Of a stretch of DNA of 64,000 bases, positions 32,296 to 43,056 are shown in pieces. The stretch covers positions 744,001 through 808,000 of the forward strand of contig NC_015474.1 of the NCBI RefSeq assembly GCF_000211475.1, in the 5' to 3' direction. Source of the stretch: Pyrococcus sp. NA2 (GTDB taxonomy: Archaea; Methanobacteriota_B; Thermococci; Thermococcales; Thermococcaceae). Under the pieces are notes generated by a model. The model was not told where the DNA came from. It worked only from the letters and a program-made list of their open reading frames with translations, and did not search any database. The translations under genes and the position numbers were made by a program. The first letter of the stretch is position 1, and each line of letters opens with the position of its first letter.

Positions 32296-33724
32296 TCTTT
32301 TTCAGTGCAATGGGAATCTTTTCCACAACGTCAGATGCTGTAAATGCTTCTCCTTTCTCCTCCATGACGAGATCACCCGCAAATCCGACGAGAAATGCTC
32401 CAGCTGCAGCAGCTCTTATCGTACTATTCCTCAAGCTCAAAAACGCCCCCACTGTTCCCGCGAGTACATCACCAGTTCCTCCGGTGGTCATTCCTCTGTT
32501 TCCCGTTTTGTTGTATAACCATATTTCTCCGTCGCTTATAACATCATACCTACCCTTGAGTAGGATTGTGCATTCAAATTCTTTTGCCTTCTCCTTTACC
32601 AGTTCTCCTCTCTTGGTAAGCTCTTCGGGAACCTCCTCTCCAAAGAGGATCTTGAACTCGCCGGCATGTGGCGTCAAAATCACATTTTTACTCCTCAGGA
32701 TTTCCTTAAACTCTGAGACTATCTTCAGTCCATCTGCATCTATTACAGTTGGCTTATCAATTCTCTCAACAAGCTCTTTGACGAACTCTCTAGTTTCATC
32801 GCTCAATCCTATTCCTGGGCCTAGAACTATCGCATCAACCTTCTTTGCTAATTCTAGAGCATAATTCACGTGTTTGCTTGATAGATTTTCTCCCTTCACC
32901 TTTCTGACTATGAGATCTGGATCAACTATCTTCTCTGCAACGCTCTCCGGAACTAACAGAAATACGAGGTCAACTAGGTGCTTAGCGGCCTTTGCGGCTA
33001 GTAATGGGGCTCCATAGTAGTTTTCACTTCCTCCAATGATCAATAGCTTCCCGTTCTGTCCTTTGTGCTCTCCTTTTCTTACATAGGCGAACTTAACATG
33101 AGCTGGGCCGACTAGATGATTAAGTTCCCTTGGATAGCCTATCTTCACGATAACCCTCTCAAATCCCTCGAACTCCTCTTTGTCCCATTGAAATGTAACT
33201 GCAAAGTCAGCATTTACTCTGATCTTGCTTGGATATCCACTGGGAAGATCGATGCTAACTATCTTTGCCTTTCCCTTGTATTCATTTATCTTCTCTATCG
33301 CCGATCTTATTGGTTCCCTTGGTTCTCCCTTAGTTCCAGCTCCGAGAAGGGCATCAACTATAACATCGAAATCATCGAGCTTGAGCTCCTTTATCTGACT
33401 TGAATCTTTTAGCGTTCTTATTTTCACAAAATCTAAGCTCTTTAATATTCTCCAGTTGAGCCTTGCCTCCTCACTCCTTATCTTTGATTCATCCCCAATT
33501 AAAAAGACGACTACATCGTTTTCATAGCTTAGGTGTCTAGCAGCTACGAATCCATCCCCTCCGTTGTTTCCTGTACCACAGAAGATCGCTATTTTCAATC
33601 CCCTACCAATTCTCTCCTCAATAACTCTGGCAACTCCAGCTCCAGCGTTCTCCATGAGTTGAGTTGGCTCTATTCCCAGCCACCTCGCATTTATGTCCCA
33701 TATGTACACGTCCTCAATCCTCAT
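32282..33724 (-). CDS. nnr: Bifunctional NAD(P)H-hydrate epimerase / ADP-dependent dehydratase
   Basis: Repairs heat- or enzyme-damaged NADHX and NADPHX. The 480-residue fusion has an N-terminal NnrE epimerase domain (about 1-210, with CGTGNNGGDGF) and a C-terminal ribokinase-like NnrD dehydratase (about 215-480, with HAGEFKIL and GTGDVLAGTVGAFL). Such repair is expected to be important for hyperthermophiles, where these cofactors decay quickly. ATG 33724 gives the expected N-terminus RIEDVYIWD. Confidence 0.94.
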   Translation of the reverse strand: MRIEDVYIWDINARWLGIEPTQLMENAGAGVARVIEERIGRGLKIAIFCGTGNNGGDGFVAARHLSYENDVVVFLIGDESKIRSEEARLNWRILKSLDFVKIRTLKDSSQIKELKLDDFDVIVDALLGAGTKGEPREPIRSAIEKINEYKGKAKIVSIDLPSGYPSKIRVNADFAVTFQWDKEEFEGFERVIVKIGYPRELNHLVGPAHVKFAYVRKGEHKGQNGKLLIIGGSENYYGAPLLAAKAAKHLVDLVFLLVPESVAEKIVDPDLIVRKVKGENLSSKHVNYALELAKKVDAIVLGPGIGLSDETREFVKELVERIDKPTVIDADGLKIVSEFKEILRSKNVILTPHAGEFKILFGEEVPEELTKRGELVKEKAKEFECTILLKGRYDVISDGEIWLYNKTGNRGMTTGGTGDVLAGTVGAFLSLRNSTIRAAAAGAFLVGFAGDLVMEEKGEAFTASDVVEKIPIALKKITEF

Positions 33725-33756
33725 TGACCATCACCAAGTGTGAATTGGTCATCAAC

Positions 33757-35361
33757 TTAATAAGCTTCAACCAAACTCGGTCTTGGACTCCACTTGTGTT
33801 CCTCAACTTCTATCCTTATGTCAAGCGGCTCTAGTTTCTTAACCTCAAAACCCTTCTTCTTCCCCCATTTTTCGATTTGTCTTAGGACAATTCTCACTCC
33901 AAGTCTTGCAAGTGGGAAGAATGGTACCAGGAATGGGTTGCCCTTCATGACCTTGGGTAGACCTCTTATGATTTCCCTGGCAAGATGCTTCCAAGCGTAG
34001 TAGAGGTGAAGGAATTGGCCATAGGTTATCATATCCTCAACCCTGTAAAATTCCTCACCCTTGAGGACACCCATTGGAACGAAGGCCAATGGTGTCACCG
34101 TGAAGTGGGCTCTATTCCCGAGTTTGTCCTCAAGTTCCTTTTCCATGGTTATTATGAGCCTCGCCGTCATTATCTCTGCATCATCATTGTCCCCAGGGAG
34201 ACCAAGTATCGTTGTGTAAGCTGGGAACCAGTAGTTCTTGTTAAAGACGTACGTTCCATTTAAGAGAACCCATGGCCACTCCTCCGGGGAAAACGGTTTC
34301 ATCTTGTTGTTCATTAACCTTCCAATGATTTCTGGATCAGCGGTTTCCATTCCAACTTGAATCCCTATCCAGTGGTTATCATTCGCATCCACTATCCTCG
34401 ATATCTCCTCTATCATCCCTGGGACTGCAAGGGCTCCCGCTACAGTTCCATGGGTTGGATTAACGTTCCTTGTGTATTTCCTTGCTACTTCAAACAACTC
34501 TATTACAGCTTCTGCGTTTGGATAGAAATTCTTCCTATCCTCGACTTTGTAAAGGAAGATGTCCTCGCTGTGTAGCCATGCATGGTCTATTCCAGCTCTA
34601 ACGTTAACCTTTATCTCTTCCTCTATCTTCTCCATTGGAATGAACCTTGCAACTCTTAAATTTGGTTCACAGAAACGACATCCCCTTCCACACCCTCTCA
34701 TGACCTCGACAAGTCCCTTGTATGAGGGGGCAACTATCGTTGGTATCTCCTCAATCTTCGGACCTCTTCTGATGAATATCGTCTCATCTGCATCTCCACT
34801 AACTATCTCCTGAAACAGCTCGCAGATTACATGCTCTGCCTCACCAATAACGACGTGATCTATCCTTAGATTTTCCCTTTCCTCTCTTCTCATCTCAAGT
34901 TGCCATGCTCCAGGCCCTCCAACAACTAACTTAAATTTAAGCTTCTTCCTCTCCCTTACCGAGTTTATCCTCTCAACGAGCTCCCTAAATTTAACGTACG
35001 TGTAGCTCTTCCACTGTCCTCCATTGGTGAACATCATTGTTACAGGTCCCAGACCGAGAGGATCCATCTCATAGAGGGCCACTATCTCGGTTCTCTCATC
35101 TATGAACATCTCAACCTTCCTTGGATGTGCAACAACAACTTCATCTCTGGGATAGCATCTCAGCAAAGCGGCCTCTATTTTCCTAAGCCCATAAGGTGCC
35201 TGAGTTAAAACCCCGTTATTATCTGGAATTTGAGAGTCGAGAATTCTGAATATGAACTTTGGAATCTTATCATAGGGAGCACACCCAAGGAAGTCCAAAA
35301 GGGGAACATCGTGGTACGTACTTGTTAATGTCTCATCCGTGGTTAGCACTATCTTTGCCAT
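33757..35361 (-). CDS. B12-binding-domain-type radical SAM protein
   Basis: A 534-residue protein with an N-terminal domain resembling a cobalamin-binding Rossmann fold (about 60-190, including VVGGPGAWQLE) and a central radical SAM domain whose cluster motif is CGRGCRFC (about 223-230). The usual DxHxxG cobalamin lower-ligand motif is not seen. The C-terminal 120 residues are basic. Homologues are annotated only as Fe-S oxidoreductases; I cannot name the reaction. It is divergent from the methylase gene at 35454. Confidence 0.78.
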   Translation of the reverse strand: MAKIVLTTDETLTSTYHDVPLLDFLGCAPYDKIPKFIFRILDSQIPDNNGVLTQAPYGLRKIEAALLRCYPRDEVVVAHPRKVEMFIDERTEIVALYEMDPLGLGPVTMMFTNGGQWKSYTYVKFRELVERINSVRERKKLKFKLVVGGPGAWQLEMRREERENLRIDHVVIGEAEHVICELFQEIVSGDADETIFIRRGPKIEEIPTIVAPSYKGLVEVMRGCGRGCRFCEPNLRVARFIPMEKIEEEIKVNVRAGIDHAWLHSEDIFLYKVEDRKNFYPNAEAVIELFEVARKYTRNVNPTHGTVAGALAVPGMIEEISRIVDANDNHWIGIQVGMETADPEIIGRLMNNKMKPFSPEEWPWVLLNGTYVFNKNYWFPAYTTILGLPGDNDDAEIMTARLIITMEKELEDKLGNRAHFTVTPLAFVPMGVLKGEEFYRVEDMITYGQFLHLYYAWKHLAREIIRGLPKVMKGNPFLVPFFPLARLGVRIVLRQIEKWGKKKGFEVKKLEPLDIRIEVEEHKWSPRPSLVEAY

Positions 35362-35453
35362 CTATCTCACCCATGTATGAAAGAAAAGTTTCATACTTAA
35401 GAAAATTACGCTGACGATTGTGTTTAAATTCAAACGATGTTCATTAGGTCTTG

Positions 35454-36068
35454 ATGAAGATGAAGAAGAAAGAACTGGCAATTTTACTCTCTAAGTTAAG
35501 GGGGTTCAAGAATCCAAAGGCCTGGCTTGAGCAGTATAGAACGCCTGGAAATGCTGCCTCCGATTTACTTTGGTTGGCCTATTCTCTTGGTGATATTGAA
35601 GGTAAGGTGATCGCGGATTTAGGAGCTGGAACGGGTGTCCTAAGCTATGGGGCCCTTTTATTGGGGGCAAAGAAAGTTTATGCTGTCGAGATAGATAGTG
35701 AGGCTGTTGAAATTCTTAAAGAGAATCTTAAAGAGTTTAAGGGAAAATTTGAGGTATTCCTTGGAGATGTATCGAGTTTTAAGGTAAAAGTTGACACGGT
35801 GATCATGAATCCCCCATTTGGAAGTCAAAGGAAACATGCCGATAGACCATTTCTTCTGAAGGCCTTTGAAATATCCGACGTTATTTACTCAATCCATTTG
35901 GCCAAGGAAGATGTCAGGAATTTCATTAGGAGATTCTCCTCGGACAATGGATTCATGATAACTCATAGAATAACGACCTCAATTGAAATTCCTGCCCAGT
36001 TCTTCTTCCATCGCAAAAGGCTTGAAAGGGTGACTGTTGACATATATAGGTTCGTCAGGACTTCTTGA
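35454..36068 (+). CDS. METTL5-like RNA (adenine-N6) methyltransferase
   Basis: A 204-residue SAM-dependent methylase with motif [14 protein letters not shown] (about 52-64) and catalytic NPPFG (about 119-123), which marks N6-adenine or exocyclic amine methylases. The short domain with no extra module resembles eukaryotic METTL5 (18S rRNA m6A) and archaeal relatives, so a small-subunit rRNA target is inferred. Start is ATG 35454 or 35460. A TTTAAATT box at 35422-35429 places transcription initiation close to the start codon. It overlaps convergent polB by 14 bases. Confidence 0.8.
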   Translation: MKMKKKELAILLSKLRGFKNPKAWLEQYRTPGNAASDLLWLAYSLGDIEGKVIADLGAGTGVLSYGALLLGAKKVYAVEIDSEAVEILKENLKEFKGKFEVFLGDVSSFKVKVDTVIMNPPFGSQRKHADRPFLLKAFEISDVIYSIHLAKEDVRNFIRRFSSDNGFMITHRITTSIEIPAQFFFHRKRLERVTVDIYRFVRTS

Positions 36069-38382
36069 CTTTTAGCCATGCTCCTAGCCCCACTTGCTTT
36101 GTCTTCTGCCATCTTAAATCTTCCCTCTTATATCCAAAAGCCTTTAGAATTCTCTCGACAGCTGGTAAGACCTGGTTCTCTATGTAATATTCTGCATCAT
36201 ACTTATGCTTCTTTCCATCGAATTCCTCTATTGCTATCGCCCTTTTGCTAATTGGCCCATCTCCCCTAAGGACTACGTATCCAATAACCATTCCCGGCTT
36301 TATCTTTATTCCCTTTGCAGCCAATCTCTTGGCAACCGCCACATGTGGTCCTATGGCTTTGTACTCGTTAAGGGGTCTTGTTATCTGTTCATATATAACA
36401 AGCTTCTCCACGGGAATCTCATAGTTGCTTAGCTTTTCGGTGACCTCCTTTACTATCTTCACTGCCTCCTCAACGTTACCATGCTTAAGTATTGCCTCAA
36501 GAACCTTAGCTTGTGTCTCCTTGGCTATCTCGCTCCAATCCCTCCTCACTATCTCAAGACCCCTGGTGACTATCTTCCCTTCTTCATCTATCAGTGCATA
36601 CTTCTTCTTCGTGACGAAGAATCCTCTCGTGTAAAAACCTTCATACTCCAATTCCAGGATCCCTGGGAGCTTTGAATTTATGTAGTTAACGAATTCTAGG
36701 GCTCTCCTCTTTATCTCCTCCCAATTCTTTTCTCCAGGGATGGTTGCGTAGAGACCATCGGTATCTATGTAGAGAACTTTGAATCCCCTCTCCTCAAGCT
36801 CACGCCTAACGAGCTCTATGTACTGCCTTCCCCAAGCTGTTACACTCTCGGCACATTCCTTGCAGTACCATCTGGCCTTGGCATAACCATAGTAACCATA
36901 GAAGCTGTTTGCCAGTATCTTGATTGCTCTCTGTCTGTAATCTAAAAGTTTCCTTTCAACGGGATCTTTACTCTCCTTCATTCTTTTCTTTATCTTCTGT
37001 CTCTCCTCTAGAAGACTCCCCAGGAGGCTTGGTATGAATCCTGGGAAGTCCTTGCAGAAGCGATGTCCCACCTCTGGAGCCTCATCGTACTCTCCACATC
37101 CCTCCTTGTTTAGGGTGTCTGGGGAGACGTTATGGGTTATTATTATTGATGGATATAGTGATCTAAAGTCCAGGCTTACTATTCCCTCCCATAGACCTCT
37201 CTCAGGCTCCTTAACGTATCCACCTTCATAACTCTCTCTCAGCCTTCTCTCGTATTCCCTTTCATCAGGTTTGTTTGGAGCCAGCTCGTTTCTTTCATAG
37301 GCCTTCCTCAGGAGATACCATTCAACCAAGTTTCCAGTGCTTGACCTCGAGACGTCCCATAGTGGTTGTCCTACGAGCCTTGCAAGCTGAGCCTCCATTG
37401 GGAAGAACTCTTTTCCAAGCTCATATGTTACCTTAGCATCCTCCATTGAATATTTAGCAACTCTCTCTAACCCTTTTCCAGTTTCCCAGGCCTCAGCTAT
37501 TTCATGAGGATAAACTTTCTCCTTCTGCTTTCCAAATATTGCCTCGTATACAGCTTCAAGTGTGTACGTTGGAAGGTTTATGGTTCTCCTTATAACTGGA
37601 AAGAGGTCGAAGTGGATCCTACCTTTTATTTCCACGGCCAATGAGTCTCCTAACCTCTGCATCTTTGGTTCACTGTTGTCCCTTCCCAATGGTAGCTTCA
37701 TCCCAAGTTTCTCCGCTCTCTTGAGGAGATACGGAAAGTCGAAGTTATCTCCATTATAGGTGATTATAACATCAGGATCCTTCTCCCTGATAACCTTTAT
37801 TAACCTCTTTATCATCTCTCTCTCGTTTGCTACAACCTCAACGTAGGGTAGATCGATTTTCTTCCAAGTTATGACCTTAGCTCCCTCTTCATCCGCATAG
37901 CTTATCATGATTATCGGCCCCTTTCCAAACTCCTCACCCTCATGATACAACGTTTCAATGTCGACAGCTAGAAAGGTTAATTCCTCGTTTCCCTCCATTG
38001 GAATTAACCCTTTATCTATGAGATATCTCTTTGCAAAAGGTATATCGTATTCGAAGATGTCTATGACAGCAGGGTGTTCCCTTATTTTATCCCTCATGGC
38101 TGGAACGTCCTGAGGATGCTCAAAATAAAGCTTCCAGACTTCTATTGGTCTACCAAGGAATTTTTTCTTCACTTTCTCAACATCTATCACTCTGACGACT
38201 TTCCCGTGTCTCTCCGATGTTATCTTTCTGACATCATCTATCGCTGAATCATCCTTAAGGAGAGCATATATGTAGGGCCTAAAATTCCTGTCGTATTCGA
38301 CTTTAAACCTGCCATTCTCCTTTTTGAATAACCTTATTATCGGCTTCCCATCTTCGGTTATGTAATCGGCATCTAGGATCAT
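36055..38382 (-). CDS. polB: Family B DNA polymerase (PolB), intein-free
   Basis: Replicative/repair polymerase of 775 residues, the size of Pfu and Deep Vent enzymes. Proofreading motifs: Exo [10 protein letters not shown] (Asp141, Glu143), Exo [12 protein letters not shown], Exo [14 protein letters not shown]. Polymerase motifs: [14 protein letters not shown] (region II), [13 protein letters not shown] (region III), YIDTDGLYA (region I), then KKKY. None of the known archaeal intein sites in these motifs is occupied. I start at ATG 38382 with AGGGTG upstream; an in-frame extension of 18 codons to 38436 is unlike family N-termini. Confidence 0.97.
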   Translation of the reverse strand: MILDADYITEDGKPIIRLFKKENGRFKVEYDRNFRPYIYALLKDDSAIDDVRKITSERHGKVVRVIDVEKVKKKFLGRPIEVWKLYFEHPQDVPAMRDKIREHPAVIDIFEYDIPFAKRYLIDKGLIPMEGNEELTFLAVDIETLYHEGEEFGKGPIIMISYADEEGAKVITWKKIDLPYVEVVANEREMIKRLIKVIREKDPDVIITYNGDNFDFPYLLKRAEKLGMKLPLGRDNSEPKMQRLGDSLAVEIKGRIHFDLFPVIRRTINLPTYTLEAVYEAIFGKQKEKVYPHEIAEAWETGKGLERVAKYSMEDAKVTYELGKEFFPMEAQLARLVGQPLWDVSRSSTGNLVEWYLLRKAYERNELAPNKPDEREYERRLRESYEGGYVKEPERGLWEGIVSLDFRSLYPSIIITHNVSPDTLNKEGCGEYDEAPEVGHRFCKDFPGFIPSLLGSLLEERQKIKKRMKESKDPVERKLLDYRQRAIKILANSFYGYYGYAKARWYCKECAESVTAWGRQYIELVRRELEERGFKVLYIDTDGLYATIPGEKNWEEIKRRALEFVNYINSKLPGILELEYEGFYTRGFFVTKKKYALIDEEGKIVTRGLEIVRRDWSEIAKETQAKVLEAILKHGNVEEAVKIVKEVTEKLSNYEIPVEKLVIYEQITRPLNEYKAIGPHVAVAKRLAAKGIKIKPGMVIGYVVLRGDGPISKRAIAIEEFDGKKHKYDAEYYIENQVLPAVERILKAFGYKREDLRWQKTKQVGLGAWLKVKKS

Positions 38383-38474
38383 TACACGCACCCTATGATA
38401 TAGATGAACAGGAGGGCAAAAAAGTTTACCACACACTTAAAAATCATGGGGCAAAGTTTAGTGTCGGGGTACTC

Positions 38475-39287
38475 ATGATAGAAATAACTTTTCTAGGTGC
38501 TGGTGGTGGAAGATTCGTTACGATTACCCAGGTCAGATCAACTGGAGGTTTCTTCATTAAGGCCAGTAAGAATATATTCGTTGATCCCGGCCCAGGAGCC
38601 CTGATAAGAATGCTGAGATATAAGCTTGATCCCAGGAAGATAGATGTGCTCTTCATCTCGCATAGGCATACCGACCATTGCAACGACGCTGAGGTGATAG
38701 TTGAGGGAATGACTTATGGCGTAACCAAAAGAAGGGGGATTTTGATAGGCTCAAAGAGCGTTGTTCATGGGGATGAAAACCATACCCCAGCTTTAAGCAA
38801 ATATCACCTAGAGGCCTTGGAGGAAGTTCATGCTCCAAATCCTGGAGATAGGTTTAAGCTTGGAGAGGAAGACATGATAATCACTCCTTCCCAACACAGC
38901 GATCCAACAACGATAGGATTCAGACTAAAAACTGCTTTTGGGGATATTTCCTACATCTCCGACACCGAATATTTTGAAAAACTTAAAGAGTGGCATGATG
39001 GGGCGAGGGTTTTGATAGCCTCTGTCACAAGGCCCAGGGACATGAAGATACCCTATCACCTCTCAACGGATGACGTTGTTTACATGTTGAAGGATATGAA
39101 ACAGAAGCCCGAAGTCCTGGTGATGACCCACTTAGGAATGAAGATGCACTTTGCAGGTCCCTATAAGGAGGCTCAGTACATTCAAAACGTCACAGGTGTT
39201 AAAACTTACGTTGCGAAGGAGGGATTCAGAATAAGCATAGGGAGGGAGATTCACGTTAAGACACTTAGACCGGCGAGGTTTATCTAA
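38475..39287 (+). CDS. Metallo-beta-lactamase-fold hydrolase
   Basis: A 270-residue metallohydrolase with the signature HRHTDH (about 62-67) and later metal ligands in SQHSD, SDTEY and THLGMKMH. The fold resembles RNase Z and phosphodiesterase relatives, but the RNase Z exosite is absent and the substrate is unknown. It starts 92 bases from the polB start, divergently, and overlaps the next convergent gene by four bases. Confidence 0.82.
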   Translation: MIEITFLGAGGGRFVTITQVRSTGGFFIKASKNIFVDPGPGALIRMLRYKLDPRKIDVLFISHRHTDHCNDAEVIVEGMTYGVTKRRGILIGSKSVVHGDENHTPALSKYHLEALEEVHAPNPGDRFKLGEEDMIITPSQHSDPTTIGFRLKTAFGDISYISDTEYFEKLKEWHDGARVLIASVTRPRDMKIPYHLSTDDVVYMLKDMKQKPEVLVMTHLGMKMHFAGPYKEAQYIQNVTGVKTYVAKEGFRISIGREIHVKTLRPARFI

Positions 39288-40015
39288 GCTTTTAAAACGT
39301 CGAGAATTAGTTCTTTTGCTATCTCCTTCGTTAGAGCTCCTGCCCTCAATTCCCTCAAAATCCTTTGAATTGCAAACCTCTTCATTATGGGAGCTTTCTT
39401 AACGGCTTCTCTCCAGAGACTGCATCCAAATCTGAACTCATAGTTCTTCCATCCTAATATGTTGAGAAGCTCAACCTTAGTCAATGCTAGGAATGCAGGC
39501 AAATTCAGTATTACGATGTTATCTTTCAGGTATATCGAGCCGCTCCCAAAAGTTATCATATCTCCGGTTGCCAGGATTTTTGCTCCTATTTCCTTGGCTT
39601 TCCATTCAACGGCCTGCATAACTAAAGAATGACATCTACCGCATATTGGAGCTCTTTTTTCCATGAGTCTCCTCATTTCATTCATGTATTCGGGAATTTC
39701 AACAAGAATTGTCTTCTCTTTAAGTTTCGAGATGTTGAGCTGTGGTATTCTAGCCGTTATTGGAATTACACGAAAGCCGGCCCATCTGAGAATTTTAATT
39801 GTTGCGGAGCTGTCGCTACCCCCTGAATAAGCAACGGCAACCTCAAAATCGATTTCATTCTTGGAGAATTCTTTTCCCTCAATCCTGTATTCCAGAAGAT
39901 CCCTTAACCTTCTATATGCTTCCTCTCCAATGACATCTCTCACCCTTTCTAAAGCCCTTAAACTGGCTCTTAGTCTGAATTCCTTTACTATGTCCCCCTT
40001 GGCTATTGGAAGCAT
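39284..40015 (-). CDS. PP-loop ATPase of unknown function
   Basis: A 243-residue protein with the adenylation P-loop AYSGGSDSSA (about 62-71) and a CGRC pair (about 125-128). It belongs to the ATP pyrophosphatase group that includes tRNA-modifying and asparagine synthetase-like enzymes; LLATGDMITFGSG-like sequence in the middle is typical of tRNA-acting members. I cannot assign a substrate. It differs from the PP-loop gene at 16188 in lacking the N-terminal zinc ribbon. The ribosome site before ATG 40015 is weak, so the start is uncertain. Confidence 0.7.
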   Translation of the reverse strand: MLPIAKGDIVKEFRLRASLRALERVRDVIGEEAYRRLRDLLEYRIEGKEFSKNEIDFEVAVAYSGGSDSSATIKILRWAGFRVIPITARIPQLNISKLKEKTILVEIPEYMNEMRRLMEKRAPICGRCHSLVMQAVEWKAKEIGAKILATGDMITFGSGSIYLKDNIVILNLPAFLALTKVELLNILGWKNYEFRFGCSLWREAVKKAPIMKRFAIQRILRELRAGALTKEIAKELILDVLKA

Positions 40016-40047
40016 GGGAAAAGATGGAGAAGTAGCTTAAAAGTTTT

Positions 40048-41373
<1,326 letters not shown>

Positions 41374-41931
41374 TTATCTCTTAGGCCTAAACCCGAGTTT
41401 TATCAATTCGACAATCACTTTAGTGGGAAGGCCGACAACATTGAAGTAGTCTCCCCTTATCCATTCGACAAAAATTGACGCATAACCCTGGATTCCATAA
41501 GCTCCAGCTTTATCTTTCCACTCTTCAGTTGATAGATACCATTCAATGAGCTCATCATCTAACTTTCTGAACTTGACCTCTGTCTCTTCAAAACCCTTTA
41601 TCATATTCCCTTTGTGCACTATGCAGTATCCGGTTATGACCTTGTGGATGTTATCGCTTAGCATTTTGAGCATCTTCCTAGCCTCTTCTAAATCTCTTGG
41701 CTTCCCGAGGATTCTACCTTTGAACACGACTATTGTGTCAGCACCAACAACGGTGTCTCCTGGAAACTTGCTGGCAACATCACTAGCTTTTTTCTCTGCT
41801 ATATCCATTGCTATATCTTCTGGAGTTTCTGCATCACTTTCTTCCTCTATTTTGCTTGGATAAATTAGTATCTCAAAGAACTTTTCCAGGATTTCCTTCC
41901 TTCTTGGGCTTGCCGAGGCAAGCACTATCAT
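41374..41931 (-). CDS. maf: Maf-like nucleoside triphosphate pyrophosphatase
   Basis: House-cleaning pyrophosphatase related to bacterial Maf/YhdE, probably acting on dTTP, UTP or modified nucleotides. The 185 residues begin with ASASPRRKEIL (about 5-15), followed by the conserved VVGADTIVVFKGRILGKP (about 61-78) and a GKAG-like AGAYGIQGYAS. Full length. Precedes eno on the minus strand. Confidence 0.92.
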   Translation of the reverse strand: MIVLASASPRRKEILEKFFEILIYPSKIEEESDAETPEDIAMDIAEKKASDVASKFPGDTVVGADTIVVFKGRILGKPRDLEEARKMLKMLSDNIHKVITGYCIVHKGNMIKGFEETEVKFRKLDDELIEWYLSTEEWKDKAGAYGIQGYASIFVEWIRGDYFNVVGLPTKVIVELIKLGFRPKR

Positions 41932-41954
41932 CGCTTATTCTCAACTGGCAAAGA

Positions 41955-41964
41955 TTTTTAAAGC
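41955..41964 (+). promoter_or_regulatory. TATA box of the L44e-S27e transcript
   Basis: TTTTTAAAGC, preceded by the BRE-like GGCAAAGA. The expected start is near 41985, leaving a leader of about 70 bases that contains the GC-rich block at 42001-42050. Inferred from spacing. Confidence 0.5.
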
Positions 41965-41985
41965 TACCTAATAACCCTTGATTGC

Positions 41986-42056
41986 ATGATCACTTAGCAT
42001 GGCTCGGGGGTGTCCGGAGAAGGAGCCCACCGGGCCAGGTGGGGAGGTGAAAGGAG
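41986..42056 (+). ncRNA. Candidate structured leader RNA upstream of L44e (GC-rich)
   Basis: The bases 42000-42050 are about 70 per cent G+C in an AT-rich genome and do not belong to a convincing gene. They can form hairpins: GGCTC (42001-42005) with GAGCC (42023-42027); CCCACC (42026-42031) with GGTGGG (42038-42043); or, as an alternative, GTCCGG (42012-42017) with CCGGGC (42030-42035). The second hairpin ends just before the GAGGTGA/AAGGAG ribosome sites, so alternative folding could control L44e translation. High local G+C is a known mark of structured RNA in AT-rich hyperthermophiles. No family recognised. Confidence 0.4.
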
Positions 42057-42341
42057 ATGAAGTATCCAAAGCAGATAAGGACGTATTGCCCGTTTTGTAA
42101 AAGGCATACAATCCATAAAGTTGAGAGAGTTAAGAGGAGGCCAAGGAGTGAACTGAGTGCAGGACAGAGAAGATTCAGGAGGGCACTCAAGGGATATGGT
42201 GGATTTCCAAGGCCTAAGCCTGAAGGAAGAGAGAAACCAGTGAAGAGGGTTGATCTAAGGTTTAGGTGCACCGTGTGTGGGAAGGCTCACACGAGGGGTA
42301 GGGGATTCAGGGTTAAGAGATTTGAGCTAGTGGAGGTGTGA
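42057..42341 (+). CDS. rpl44e: Ribosomal protein L44e
   Basis: Large-subunit protein of Archaea and eukaryotes (eL42). The 94 residues are basic, with two zinc-binding pairs, CPFC (about 11-14) and CTVC (about 72-75), and the conserved [20 protein letters not shown] stretch, shown here in full at its family position near 48-67. Paired with S27e four bases downstream, a standard archaeal arrangement. Confidence 0.96.
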   Translation: MKYPKQIRTYCPFCKRHTIHKVERVKRRPRSELSAGQRRFRRALKGYGGFPRPKPEGREKPVKRVDLRFRCTVCGKAHTRGRGFRVKRFELVEV

Positions 42342-42345
42342 AGCC

Positions 42346-42543
42346 ATGGCACTTCCAAGGAACGTTATTCCAATGCCAAGGTCAAGGTTTCTTAGGGTAA
42401 AGTGCATAGACTGTGGAAATGAACAAATTGTCTTCAGCCATCCAGCAACAAGAGTAAGGTGCCTTGTCTGCGGTGCAACCCTAGTTGAGCCTACGGGAGG
42501 AAAGGGGATAGTCAAGGCTAAGATCCTTGAGGTTCTAGAGTGA
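42346..42543 (+). CDS. rps27e: Ribosomal protein S27e
   Basis: Small-subunit zinc-ribbon protein (eS27). The 65 residues carry CIDC (about 20-23) and CLVC (about 39-42) and the family sequence [12 protein letters not shown]. Starts four bases after L44e, with its ribosome site (GGAGGTG) at the end of that gene. Its 3' end overlaps the convergent QueD-like gene by 26 bases. Confidence 0.95.
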   Translation: MALPRNVIPMPRSRFLRVKCIDCGNEQIVFSHPATRVRCLVCGATLVEPTGGKGIVKAKILEVLE

Positions 42544-42985
42544 AGGTAACTTCCGCGTAGCTCCTTGGATCCTCCCATATCCTTACCTTAACTTTCCTCA
42601 CGTTTGGGCCCGCATTCTCTATTACCTTTTCTCCGAACCACTCAGCTAAGTACTCCGCGGTGACATTGGGTTTTGGAATTACAACAACTTCATCCCTGGG
42701 AATGATTAAGGTCTTCCTGTTCCTCTCTACCCTTATGTACTCTCCCTCTTCCTTGATCCACCTTTCACTTACGATAACTTTATGATCAAGGAGCCTGATC
42801 AAATTTGAAAGGTGATTGAAGTCAAATATCATTCCATGCTCATTGGGTTCTCCCTCGATCCAGACCTCAACCCTATAAGTGTGTCCATGTAACCTCTTAC
42901 ACTTACTCTCATAACTTAGCTCCAGGAAATGACTGCTGTCAAATTCCTTTGTCCAGTAAATCTCTCTCCTTATCTTCCATTTCAT
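42518..42985 (-). CDS. 6-pyruvoyltetrahydropterin synthase / QueD-family enzyme
   Basis: A 155-residue pterin-fold enzyme. Zinc ligands are His in FDSSH (about 17-21) and the two His of LHGHTY (about 32-37); a Cys in CKRLHGH precedes the motif, as in QueD and PTPS-I rather than in PTPS-III, where Glu is used. This favours 6-carboxytetrahydropterin synthase in archaeosine (preQ0) synthesis, but archaeal pterin roles remain possible. Start could also be ATG 42991. Convergent with S27e and divergent from the HPS-PHI gene. Confidence 0.82.
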   Translation of the reverse strand: MKWKIRREIYWTKEFDSSHFLELSYESKCKRLHGHTYRVEVWIEGEPNEHGMIFDFNHLSNLIRLLDHKVIVSERWIKEEGEYIRVERNRKTLIIPRDEVVVIPKPNVTAEYLAEWFGEKVIENAGPNVRKVKVRIWEDPRSYAEVTFTLEPQGS

Positions 42986-43056
42986 TGCCATCAAACCTAT
43001 ATTAATTGGTTAAAGTTTAAAAGAGTGTATCCCTCACAAATCCATGGGTGCGAGAG

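Noticed and set aside
38383-38436. 18-codon N-terminal extension of PolB (MCGKLFCPP...)
   Set aside because: ATG 38382 has the ribosome site AGGGTG and yields the standard MILDADYIT start; the extension is absent from family members I know.
41999-42100. 33-codon reading frame overlapping the start of L44e
   Set aside because: No ribosome site before ATG 41999 and composition explained by the GC-rich leader; kept only as a possible coupling element in the findings.
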